Made by a program: the position numbers and the translations under genes. From assembly GCA_902573425.1 (NCBI GenBank), contig CACGJO010000001.1, positions 62,001 to 126,000 of the forward strand: a stretch of DNA of 64,000 bases, given 5' to 3'. Numbering within the stretch: position 1 is the stretch's first letter; each line of letters starts with the position of its first letter. A model generated the notes under the pieces. That model was not told the origin of the DNA. It made no database searches and saw only the letters and a list, made by a program, of their open reading frames with translations. Of the stretch, positions 8,124 through 15,475 are shown piece after piece. Source of the stretch: an uncultured Pelagibacteraceae bacterium. Its GTDB lineage: Bacteria > Pseudomonadota > Alphaproteobacteria > Pelagibacterales > Pelagibacteraceae.

Positions 8124-9404
8124 CTACTGAAAAGATTTAAAGAAAATATTCACAAATTTAGTAGTTTCCTTTGGTGACATAATTTTATTCTTTAACCCAA
8201 CAAAAAAACCAAATTCATGAACATAATTAGCATTTGGAAAATCACTGCTTTTTTGTACAAATTTATATTTTTTAATAGCGGGTTGTTTTAAAAAATTACC
8301 ACTTATAATAGGCCTATTTTCAATACCCATCTTATCAAGCTTTATTAAAATTGATTTTCTCTTTTTTTTAAATTTTTTATCCATTAGCATGGTGAGACCA
8401 AACCATGAAGGATCTACATTTTTAGTTTTCTCTAAAAATCTTACTTGATTATTCCATCTACTATCTGTGATAATTTTATTTATAATTTTATTTTTATTAA
8501 TTTTTCTTATTTTTATAAAATTATTTAAAGACTTAAATTGACTTAATCCTATAGCAGCCTGTATATCAGTTGGTCTTAAATTGTAGCCTGAATTTACGAA
8601 AAAAAAGCTTTTATTAATATCTTTAAATTTTTTTTCTAGTTTTCTTTGATTTGATAAGTCCTTTGACCAACCATGAGATCGAAGAGCTTTTATAATATCC
8701 TCATCCTCTTTAGTTTTACAACATATCATACCGCCCTCAACCGAGGATATTTGATGGGAAAAATAAAAAGAAAAAGTTGAAAAATCACCAAACGTTCCTA
8801 AAAATTTATTTTTATATTTTGCCCCAATACTTTCGCAAGTATCTTCTACTAGAATAATTTTATTTTTTTTCAATATTTTGTTTAATTTTTCCATATTAGT
8901 TGAATTACCAAGTACGTGGATAAGCATTAAAGCCTTGGTTTTTTTTGTAATTTTTTTTTCTAGATCTTTAAGGTCAATATTGAAACTATATTTATCAACA
9001 TCAACAAAAACTGGTTTTAAACCACTTTGAATAATTGGCCAAAAGGAAGTAGGCCAACATATTGATGGAACTAATACATGGTCTCCTTTTTTTAATCTTT
9101 TTTTCCTATAAGGATTAATCAAGCATTGAAAGGCCAATAAATTTGCTGACGAACCTGAGTTTACCATTAATGAAAAGGGCATTTTCATTTTTTTTGAAAA
9201 TATTTTTTCAAATTTTTTTGTGACTTTGGACATTGTCACATTTCTGCTTAAAATGACTTTTATACCCTCTATTAAGTCTTTACTTCTAAAAGTGGAGTCT
9301 TTTAATGGAAAGTAATGTTTTGTTTTTTTAATCTCTTTTACCTTTAGAGCTTTGTTTAATTCAAATGTTAATCCCATTTTTTTACTTTTAGTTGATTTAT
9401 ACAT
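8124..9404 (-). CDS. DegT/DnrJ/EryC1/StrS-family protein with His at the PLP-lysine position (RfbH/ColD-like dehydratase type)
   Basis: Cytoplasmic nucleotide-sugar enzyme of 426 residues with the DegT aspartate-aminotransferase fold: VNSGSSANLLA near 82-91, PVFVDVD near 131-137, VEDTCESIGA near 186-195 and EGGM near 223-226. Where aminotransferases of this family have the PLP-binding lysine (usually xxKNxxxGEGG), this protein has FSHQISSVEGG, with His at about 217. A His there is the hallmark of the PMP-dependent 3-dehydratases such as E1/RfbH and ColD, which remove the C3 hydroxyl of a 4-keto sugar; HVLGN at about 163-167 also fits that group. The gene belongs to a small island with a glycosyltransferase and a methyltransferase. 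Start could also be the Met at residue 10. Confidence 0.82.
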   Translation of the reverse strand: MYKSTKSKKMGLTFELNKALKVKEIKKTKHYFPLKDSTFRSKDLIEGIKVILSRNVTMSKVTKKFEKIFSKKMKMPFSLMVNSGSSANLLAFQCLINPYRKKRLKKGDHVLVPSICWPTSFWPIIQSGLKPVFVDVDKYSFNIDLKDLEKKITKKTKALMLIHVLGNSTNMEKLNKILKKNKIILVEDTCESIGAKYKNKFLGTFGDFSTFSFYFSHQISSVEGGMICCKTKEDEDIIKALRSHGWSKDLSNQRKLEKKFKDINKSFFFVNSGYNLRPTDIQAAIGLSQFKSLNNFIKIRKINKNKIINKIITDSRWNNQVRFLEKTKNVDPSWFGLTMLMDKKFKKKRKSILIKLDKMGIENRPIISGNFLKQPAIKKYKFVQKSSDFPNANYVHEFGFFVGLKNKIMSPKETTKFVNIFFKSFQ

Positions 9405-9500
9405 TAATCATTTTAGATTCATAGATAAATTAATTTATGTAATTTTAGACTTTAAAGTAGGCACTAGTAAAAATTAATTGTTATGTTAATTATTGACTAA

Positions 9501-10418
9501 ATGGATTTTAATTTAAAAAAATATTATTATAAATTTTTCGATACCGCAAAATATAAAGATTATAAATCAAATAAATTGGTAGAAAAGAGTATCAAAATAT
9601 TTGAGGAAAAGTTTAAAGATTATTTATACGGAATTGAAAGAAAAATTAAAGATAATAACAAAATCACTTTTCTACATTCTGGTCATCTAGGCGATCTTAT
9701 TTATGCCCTTCCAGTTATAAAAGAATTGTCAAAAAGTCATGAATGCCATTTTTATATTCAGGCAAATAAGAAGCTTAATGTAAATTATTTTAAGCATCCG
9801 GCAAAAGGAGTTTTTATTGATGAAAGAATGCTAAAACTTTTTCTGCCTTTAATGAAAGCGCAGAAATTTATTCATAAATGTGAAAAATACAATGGAGAAG
9901 AAATAGATATAAATTTTGACATTTTTAGAGAATTACCAGTAAACATACACTTTAACTCACCAAGATGGTATTTTCATATTTCAGGAGTACAAGTAGACTT
10001 GAAAGACCCTTATATGGATGTTGAACCCCATGAAAAAATAAAAAATAAGATAGTCATACATAGAACTTTTAGACACAGGAACCAGTTCATAAATTACAAA
10101 TTTTTAAGTGATTATAAAAATTTAATTTTTATTGGAACAAATGATGAGTATATGGATTTAAAAAAAGATGTAAAAAATTTAGAAATTTATGTATGTAAAG
10201 ATTATTTAGATATGGCCAGAGTAATTAAATCATCGAAATTTTTTATTGGAAATCAGTCAGTCGCTTATCCTATGGCTGAAGCAATGAAAGTTCCAAGAAT
10301 TCTTGAGGCTGAACCTAACTTTCCAGTAGTACAACCTATAGGTCAGAATGCATTCGATTTTTATTATCAGCCACATTTTGAGAAATGGTTTGATTATCTA
10401 GATAAAAAATTTAGTTAA
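9501..10418 (+). CDS. GT9-like (heptosyltransferase-fold) glycosyltransferase
   Basis: 305-residue protein with the pattern of GT-B enzymes of the heptosyltransferase type. The N-terminal domain has FLHSGHLGDLIYALPVIKEL at about 54-73, the glycine-rich acceptor loop; the C-terminal domain has SSKFFIGNQSVAYPMAEAMKVP at about 255-275, the region that binds the nucleotide sugar. It should add a sugar to a lipid-linked or LPS-type glycan at the inner face of the membrane. The similarity is to the fold, not to a specific enzyme, so donor and acceptor are open. It is alone on the plus strand between two minus-strand glycan genes. Confidence 0.65.
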   Translation: MDFNLKKYYYKFFDTAKYKDYKSNKLVEKSIKIFEEKFKDYLYGIERKIKDNNKITFLHSGHLGDLIYALPVIKELSKSHECHFYIQANKKLNVNYFKHPAKGVFIDERMLKLFLPLMKAQKFIHKCEKYNGEEIDINFDIFRELPVNIHFNSPRWYFHISGVQVDLKDPYMDVEPHEKIKNKIVIHRTFRHRNQFINYKFLSDYKNLIFIGTNDEYMDLKKDVKNLEIYVCKDYLDMARVIKSSKFFIGNQSVAYPMAEAMKVPRILEAEPNFPVVQPIGQNAFDFYYQPHFEKWFDYLDKKFS

Positions 10419-11138
10419 TTATTTTGTTAAAATATAATTTTCTCTTAACCGCTCAACAACTTTAAATTTATTTTTCTTAAGAAAATTTAATATTTTCTGT
10501 TTTCTTTTTTTTTGAATTTGATTGTAGGCAAGTAATTCGATGCAGATGACTTTTATATTTAATTTATTTAAGTTTATTGTAGACATCACTTCTAATTCCA
10601 AGCCCTCAATATCAATATTCAGAAAATCAATATTATAAATTTTAAATTTTTTAAGAATATTATCTAATCTTTTAGTTTTGATAATTTTAGTTTTTAAAGT
10701 ATTTAGACCAAAATTTTTTTTCATCCATATAACATGATTTTCGCTTAAAGTATTTTGTGAGCTTAAATCATGATGGTGATATAATTTAGTTTTTTTGATC
10801 TTATTTGATAAAGCAGCACATATATTAATATCTTTCGGTCTTTTAAAATTAAATAACTCGATTGTTATTGGATTTAAGTCTATGTTTAAACCACTCCATC
10901 CTAAACTATACATTTTTCTGGTATTGCTATATTTTGTTGGGTGAAAGCATCCTATGTCAACATAAGTTCCCTTATAATTACTTTCGAATAAATCTAAAAT
11001 ATTTTTTTCTTCATTAAATTGTGAGCCGCCAAAAAGATATTTAAAATTTCTAAGATAAATATTGTAAAAAAAATATACAGATTTTAAAAAAGGAAATTTT
11101 TTCGCTATTGTAAGTGACTTTGATTGTGATGACGACAT
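10419..11138 (-). CDS. FkbM-family methyltransferase
   Basis: 239-residue SAM-dependent methyltransferase. The cofactor motif is YVDIGCFHPTKYSNT, then LGWSGLNIDLNP with the ribose-binding acidic residue, and NIDFLNIDIEGLELEVM, all typical of the FkbM family. Members O-methylate sugars or small molecules, and in glycan islands they usually modify a surface polysaccharide. It is convergent with the glycosyltransferase, the two stops being adjacent. The very AT-rich coding sequence matches the rest of this island. Confidence 0.82.
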   Translation of the reverse strand: MSSSQSKSLTIAKKFPFLKSVYFFYNIYLRNFKYLFGGSQFNEEKNILDLFESNYKGTYVDIGCFHPTKYSNTRKMYSLGWSGLNIDLNPITIELFNFKRPKDINICAALSNKIKKTKLYHHHDLSSQNTLSENHVIWMKKNFGLNTLKTKIIKTKRLDNILKKFKIYNIDFLNIDIEGLELEVMSTINLNKLNIKVICIELLAYNQIQKKRKQKILNFLKKNKFKVVERLRENYILTK

Positions 11139-11147
11139 GATTAAGAG

Positions 11148-11522
11148 TTAAGTTTTGGGTTTAAATATAAGGCATAACCCGTTATTACAAAACCTTTTGC
11201 CAGTAGGCTTGGGACCATCTTCAAAAATATGGCCATGGTGACCACCACATTTTTTGCAATGATATTCTGTTCTTTCATAACCAATATGTGTATCAGTTTT
11301 AGTTTCAAAAACTCCAGGTAAAGATGAAAAAAAAGATGGCCATCCAGAGCCACTTTCATATTTCATATCTGAACTAAATAATTTAGTGCCACAACCAGCA
11401 CAATGATAATCACCATTTCTCTTTTCTTGATTTAAATGACTTGAGCCCGGTGGTTCGGTACCTTCATTCTTAAGAATGTAATTTTGTTCAGGTGTTAAAT
11501 TGTCATTCCAGTTATTTTTCAT
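11148..11522 (-). CDS. msrB: Peptide-methionine (R)-S-oxide reductase MsrB
   Basis: 124-residue repair enzyme that reduces methionine-R-sulfoxide in proteins. Two zinc CxxC pairs are seen (CAGCGTKLF and CKKCGGHHGHIF), with SGSGWPSFF and HIGYERTEYHC between them, and the catalytic Cys is in RFCNNGLCLIF near the C-terminus, where relatives have RYCINSxxLxF. A second Cys four residues later in that motif is uncommon. It stands just upstream of, and divergent from, the metY leader. Confidence 0.95.
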   Translation of the reverse strand: MKNNWNDNLTPEQNYILKNEGTEPPGSSHLNQEKRNGDYHCAGCGTKLFSSDMKYESGSGWPSFFSSLPGVFETKTDTHIGYERTEYHCKKCGGHHGHIFEDGPKPTGKRFCNNGLCLIFKPKT

Positions 11523-11613
11523 TATTTAATCTTATTTTATATCATTTTTGAGAACTTGAAATGGACCAAATTGTTATTGACTTCTTAAGGTTAAATCTAA
11601 TATAATTTGCAAA

Positions 11614-11665
11614 TTAGCGCTGATTTAATACAAATTGCGAGCGCTTTATAAAATCCGCTAAAGCG
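11614..11665 (+). promoter_or_regulatory. SAM-II riboswitch aptamer
   Basis: The stretch matches the SAM-II pseudoknot consensus: AGCGCTGATTTAA, a central loop, GCGAGCGCT closing the first helix, then TTTATAAAATCCGCTAAAG whose 3' end folds back on the loop. It binds S-adenosylmethionine. Its 3' end, CTAAAGCG at 11658-11665, is exactly complementary to CGCTTTAG at 11684-11691 inside the terminator just downstream. SAM binding would hold this end in the pseudoknot and allow the terminator to form. Confidence 0.88.
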
Positions 11666-11678
11666 ACAATCTTTCGAG

Positions 11679-11708
11679 ACCACCGCTTTAGTCGGTGGTT
11701 TTTTTTTA
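11679..11708 (+). terminator. Riboswitch-controlled intrinsic terminator in the metY leader
   Basis: ACCACCG (11679-11685) pairs perfectly with CGGTGGT (11693-11699) around a seven-base loop and is followed by about nine T. The 5' side overlaps CGCTTTAG, which can instead pair with the end of the SAM-II aptamer, giving a classical antiterminator/terminator switch. Confidence 0.92.
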
Positions 11709-11725
11709 CGAGTTAGTAAATTAAA

Positions 11726-11782
11726 GCCGGGCATTTGAACTATATTGTACGCCTGACTTTCGTCGAAGTACTAAAAAAGGAG
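11726..11782 (+). promoter_or_regulatory. SAM-V riboswitch covering the metY ribosome binding site
   Basis: The element contains the SAM-V core GCATTTGAACTATATTG, the closing TACGCC, a small hairpin, and AGTACTAAAAAAGG, which forms the pseudoknot and merges with the Shine-Dalgarno AAGGAG at 11777-11782. The metY ATG is 7 bases later. SAM-V is known from marine alphaproteobacteria and acts on translation by tying up the ribosome site when SAM is bound. Together with the SAM-II/terminator module upstream this gives two successive SAM checks on one gene. Confidence 0.9.
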
Positions 11783-11789
11783 AAAAAAA

Positions 11790-13085
11790 ATGGCTGATAA
11801 AATAAAAAATCCAGAGACTATAGGTCTTCATGGTGGTGAATATAGAAGCGATCCAGCAACGACTGCTGTGGCGGTTCCTATTTATCAAACAACCTCGTAT
11901 CAATTTAAAGATGCTAAAACAGCGGCAAATTTATTTGGACTTAAAGAGGCTGGAAATATTTACACAAGAATAAACAATCCTACTTGCGATATACTTGAAA
12001 AAAGAGTTGCGGCTTTAGAGGGTGGATTAGCTGCAGTTGCAGTTGGTTCTGGACAAGCTGCTTCTGCTTTCTGTGTACAAAATGTATGTCAAGCAGGAGA
12101 CAATATCGTTTCCTCAACTGATTTATATGGTGGAACAGTTAACTTATTTAAAAATACATTAAGCATGCAAGGTATCGAAGTAAGATTTGCTGATCCAAAA
12201 GATCCAAAAAACTTTGAGAAGCTTACTGATGAAAAGACAAGAGCATATTATGGTGAATCTTGTCCTAATCCGTACTTAAGAGTGTTTCCAATTAAAGAAG
12301 TTGCTGACATTGGAAAAAAACATGGGATACCTTTAATTATAGATAATACTGCTGCACCAGTAATTTGTAAGCCGCTTGAACATGGCGCAACTATAGTAAT
12401 GCATTCGCTTACAAAATATATTGGAGGACACGGTACTTCTATTGGTGGAATAATTGTTGATGGAGGAACATTTGACTGGGTAAAAAATGCCAAGAGACAA
12501 CCTTTGTTCAACACACCTGATCCAAGTTACAATGGTGCTATTTGGGGAAGAGATGTTCCAAAAATGACAGGAGCTAATGTTGCTTTTGCAGTAAGAGCAC
12601 GAGTTGTTCTTTTAAGAGACCTTGGTGCTCCACTATCTCCTTTCAATGCATTCCAAATTATTCAAGGCTTAGAAACCGTAGCACTAAGAATGAAACAGCA
12701 CTGCGCAAACGCAGAAAAAGTTGTTAAATTTTTAGAGTCGGAGAAAAAAGTTAAGAATGTAATTTATCCAACAAATCATCAAGGAGAAATAAGAGATAGA
12801 GCCAAAAGATACATGAAAGGTGGTTATGGATCTTTAGTTGGTATGGATTTGGGAAGTTTGGAAGCTGGAGCTAAATTTATTGATAATTTAAAACTTCTTT
12901 ACCACGTTGCCAACATTGGTGATGCAAGAAGTTTAGCTATACACCCAGCATCTACAACCCACAGTCAGCTAAATGAAAAACAATTAGCTGAAGCTGGTGT
13001 CACGCCTGGATATGTTAGACTTTCAATTGGAATAGAACATCCAGACGATATTATTGCTGATATAAAACAGGCATTAGCTGCATAA
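11790..13085 (+). CDS. metY: O-acetylhomoserine sulfhydrylase (homocysteine synthase) MetY
   Basis: PLP enzyme of the Cys/Met metabolism family, 431 residues, the usual length for MetY (longer than cystathionine gamma-synthase). It makes homocysteine from O-acetylhomoserine and sulfide in the cytoplasm. The PLP lysine is Lys209 in MHSLTKYIGGHG, preceded by IIDNTAAPVICKP; SLAIHPASTTHSQL lies near the C-terminus and binds the carboxylate. The start follows AAGGAG by 7 bases. Expression should be repressed by SAM at both transcription and translation through the SAM-II and SAM-V elements in its leader. Confidence 0.96.
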   Translation: MADKIKNPETIGLHGGEYRSDPATTAVAVPIYQTTSYQFKDAKTAANLFGLKEAGNIYTRINNPTCDILEKRVAALEGGLAAVAVGSGQAASAFCVQNVCQAGDNIVSSTDLYGGTVNLFKNTLSMQGIEVRFADPKDPKNFEKLTDEKTRAYYGESCPNPYLRVFPIKEVADIGKKHGIPLIIDNTAAPVICKPLEHGATIVMHSLTKYIGGHGTSIGGIIVDGGTFDWVKNAKRQPLFNTPDPSYNGAIWGRDVPKMTGANVAFAVRARVVLLRDLGAPLSPFNAFQIIQGLETVALRMKQHCANAEKVVKFLESEKKVKNVIYPTNHQGEIRDRAKRYMKGGYGSLVGMDLGSLEAGAKFIDNLKLLYHVANIGDARSLAIHPASTTHSQLNEKQLAEAGVTPGYVRLSIGIEHPDDIIADIKQALAA

Positions 13086-13098
13086 TACAAAATTTGTT

Positions 13099-13135
13099 AA
13101 TACGTCAAGTAGCCCACTTGACGTATTAATACTTT
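13099..13135 (+). terminator. Strong hairpin after metY, probable terminator
   Basis: AATACGTCAAGT (13099-13110) pairs perfectly with ACTTGACGTATT (13116-13127) around AGCCC, giving a 12-bp stem 14 bases after the metY stop. The following sequence is only moderately T-rich (AATACTTTCCTTT), so it may end or stabilise transcripts. Confidence 0.7.
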
Positions 13136-13151
13136 CCTTTAAAGATTGATA

Positions 13152-13616
13152 ATGCGTAATGTTATTAAATTAACACTAATAATTTTCTTTCTAAATATTT
13201 GCATAGCTAAATCTGGAATAGTAAAACCAAAAAGCAAAATCTCTCCAGCTGAAGTAATAAAAATTCAACTCCAAAGCTTAAAAAAAAATGATACTCCCTA
13301 TAAAGATGTAGGGATTGAGCAAACTTGGGAATTTGCCCACCCTGTTAATCAAATATTTACTGGACCATTGGATAGATTCAAGCAGATGATAAAAGGTGAA
13401 AATTATAATATGCTTTTAAACCACATCAGTCATGAAATTTCTGAAGTTTATAAAGATAAGAATAAAGCTGTTTTTAAAGTCGTTATTTTGGATCAAAACA
13501 AAAAATTTTTTCAATTCAGGTGGCAGGTCGAAAAATTTTTAGAAAGTGGCCCATTAAAAAACTGTTGGCTTACAACTGTGGTTTCTCAACCAATTCCTCT
13601 AGGATCTTCAACCTAA
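13152..13616 (+). CDS. DUF4864 domain secreted protein
   Basis: About 154 residues starting at the ATG at 13152 (a TTG two codons upstream is possible). The N-terminus is a signal peptide (MRNVIKLTLIIFFLNICIAKS). The body has the DUF4864 pattern: QLQSLKKNDTP near the start, then WEFAHPVNQIFTGPLDRFKQMI, and a C-terminal half of beta strands ending NCWLTTVV. The fold is related to NTF2-like proteins; no activity is known to me. It lies between the metY hairpin and the sarcosine oxidase operon and may be co-transcribed with the latter. Confidence 0.78.
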   Translation: MRNVIKLTLIIFFLNICIAKSGIVKPKSKISPAEVIKIQLQSLKKNDTPYKDVGIEQTWEFAHPVNQIFTGPLDRFKQMIKGENYNMLLNHISHEISEVYKDKNKAVFKVVILDQNKKFFQFRWQVEKFLESGPLKNCWLTTVVSQPIPLGSST

Positions 13617-13657
13617 ATATAGTAGATGAATTCGGTTTTTTTTGTTAATTTTCTGTT

Positions 13658-14908
13658 GTGAAAAAAAAATATTCCATCTTTAATATAATCAAAAACTCCT
13701 TTTCAAATAATGAAAATTGGAAAAAAATGTGGCGTAGCCCTGAGCCAAGAAAATTCTACGATATAATAATTGTTGGTGGCGGTGGTCACGGTTTGGGTAC
13801 AGCTTATTATTTAGCGAAAGAACATGGATTAAAAAATATTGCAGTTATAGAAAAAGGTTGGCTTGGAAGTGGTAATACAGGTCGGAATACAACAATTATC
13901 AGATCAAATTATCTGTGGGATGAGAGTGCACATCTTTACGACCATTCTTTAAAATTGTGGGAAAATTTATCAACTGAATTAAATTATAATGTGATGTTCA
14001 GTCAAAGAGGAGTATTAAACCTAGCCCATAACGAACATGACATTAAAGAGATAAAAAGGAGAGTGAGCGCAAATCAACTCAACGGAATTGACTCTCACTG
14101 GGCAGACCCTAAAGAAATTAAAAAACTTGTACCAATAATGAATATTAATAATTGTAGGTACCCAGTTCTTGGAGCTTCTTTTCAGCCTCGAGGTGGTGTT
14201 GCTCGTCATGATGCAGTTGCGTGGGGATATGCGATGAGAGCTGATGAGTTAGGCGTAGATGTAATTCAAAATTGTGAAGTTAAAAAAATTAGAACAAAAA
14301 ATGGAAAAGTTCATGGTGTAGAAACTACTAGAGGAATTATAAGAGCAAAAAGAATTGGAGTAGTTGCGTCTGGTCACACAAGTGTTTTGGCTGAAACAGC
14401 AGGTGTGCGATTACCACTTCAAAGTAAACCACTTCAAGCATTAGTTTCTGAACCTATTAAACCAGTTATTAATACCGTGGTGATGTCAAATGCAGTTCAC
14501 GCCTATGTGAGTCAATCTGACAAAGGTGAATTAGTTATTGGTGCAGGTACTGATGGTTATAATTCATTCACCCAAAGAGGAGGTTACAATATTATTGAGG
14601 ATACAATTAGGTCAATCGTTGAACTCTATCCAATTTTTGGAAAAATGAAAATGTTACGTCAATGGGGTGGCATAGTTGATATTTGTCCAGACGCTAGTCC
14701 AATAATAAGTAAATGCGAAGTTGAAGGATTGTATTTTAATTGTGGATGGGGAACTGGTGGATTTAAAGCGACTCCTGGAAGTGCAAATCTATTTGCACAC
14801 ACAATAGCAAAAGATAAAGCCCACTCGATAAATGCTCCTTTTAGTTTGGAACGTTTTGTGAGTGGAAGATTGGTTGATGAACACGGGGCTGCGGCTGTAG
14901 CACATTAA
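13658..14908 (+). CDS. soxB: Sarcosine oxidase subunit beta
   Basis: Catalytic flavin subunit (416 residues) of heterotetrameric sarcosine oxidase, which demethylates sarcosine to glycine and passes the methyl carbon to tetrahydrofolate. It starts at GTG. FAD binds through [18 protein letters not shown] at about 36-53. His184 in [12 protein letters not shown] is at the place where the family attaches FMN covalently. [13 protein letters not shown] and the C-terminal [13 protein letters not shown] are also conserved. It opens the operon soxB-soxD-(SHOCT gene)-soxA-soxG; the next start is 2 bases after its stop. Confidence 0.95.
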   Translation: MKKKYSIFNIIKNSFSNNENWKKMWRSPEPRKFYDIIIVGGGGHGLGTAYYLAKEHGLKNIAVIEKGWLGSGNTGRNTTIIRSNYLWDESAHLYDHSLKLWENLSTELNYNVMFSQRGVLNLAHNEHDIKEIKRRVSANQLNGIDSHWADPKEIKKLVPIMNINNCRYPVLGASFQPRGGVARHDAVAWGYAMRADELGVDVIQNCEVKKIRTKNGKVHGVETTRGIIRAKRIGVVASGHTSVLAETAGVRLPLQSKPLQALVSEPIKPVINTVVMSNAVHAYVSQSDKGELVIGAGTDGYNSFTQRGGYNIIEDTIRSIVELYPIFGKMKMLRQWGGIVDICPDASPIISKCEVEGLYFNCGWGTGGFKATPGSANLFAHTIAKDKAHSINAPFSLERFVSGRLVDEHGAAAVAH

Positions 14909-14910
14909 AA

Positions 14911-15264
14911 ATGCTTTTAATTAAATGTCCTTACTGTGGAGAAAGAGATCAGTCCGAATTCACAAATGGTGGTGAAGCGCACGTCACAAGACCAAAAAAT
15001 CCAGAGCAAGTAACTGATAGAGAATGGGCCGAGTATGTTTTTATAAGATCCAATCCAAAAGGAATTTATTACGAACGTTGGGTTCACTCGCACGGATGTA
15101 AAAAATGGTTCAATGCCGTCAGAAACACATCAACTGATGAAATATTATTAACTTACAAAATTGGGGAGACACCGCCGCCAATTAAAAAATTCCAAAACAC
15201 ACTTAAATCTCCGTCAGGAGAGCCGGATGTTGGGTCTGGAAATTTTACGGTGAAAAAACCATGA
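14911..15264 (+). CDS. soxD: Sarcosine oxidase subunit delta
   Basis: Small zinc-binding subunit of 117 residues that caps the alpha subunit. It has CPYCGERDQSEF at the N-terminus and SHGCKKWFNAVRNT in the middle, together giving the Cys/His zinc site of the family. WAEYVFIRSNPKG is also typical. The length is within the usual range with a slightly extended C-terminal tail. Its stop overlaps the start of the small secreted protein by 4 bases (ATGA). Confidence 0.93.
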   Translation: MLLIKCPYCGERDQSEFTNGGEAHVTRPKNPEQVTDREWAEYVFIRSNPKGIYYERWVHSHGCKKWFNAVRNTSTDEILLTYKIGETPPPIKKFQNTLKSPSGEPDVGSGNFTVKKP

Positions 15265-15470
15265 AAATAATTAAAACCCTTTTTTTAATCACATTTTTTT
15301 TATCTTTATTCTCTGTAAATATAAACGCAGAAAAATCTAACGAAATAAAAACTAATAAAGTCATAAGTGATGAGGCTTCTGATCAATTAAAGAAGCTTCT
15401 GGACCAATATAAAGATGGCGTAATAACTGGATATGAATATGAAAAGGAAAAAAAGAAAATACTTAATTAA
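15261..15470 (+). CDS. Small secreted SHOCT-like protein inside the sarcosine oxidase operon
   Basis: 69 residues: a signal peptide (about 1-23, ending NINAE) and a C-terminal segment QLKKLLDQYKDGVITGYEYEKE with the SHOCT pattern (a short helix, then GxIT, then EYE/EFE and K-rich helix). SHOCT modules are short oligomerisation or targeting helices. The product would be periplasmic or membrane-anchored, whereas sarcosine oxidase is cytoplasmic, so its role here is unclear. It overlaps soxD by 4 bases and precedes soxA by 5, so it is certainly in the transcript. Confidence 0.72.
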   Translation: MKIIKTLFLITFFLSLFSVNINAEKSNEIKTNKVISDEASDQLKKLLDQYKDGVITGYEYEKEKKKILN

Positions 15471-15475
15471 AATAT

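Noticed and set aside
11141-11359. 72-codon minus-strand frame overlapping msrB
   Set aside because: Different frame from msrB, which has full zinc and catalytic motifs over the same bases.
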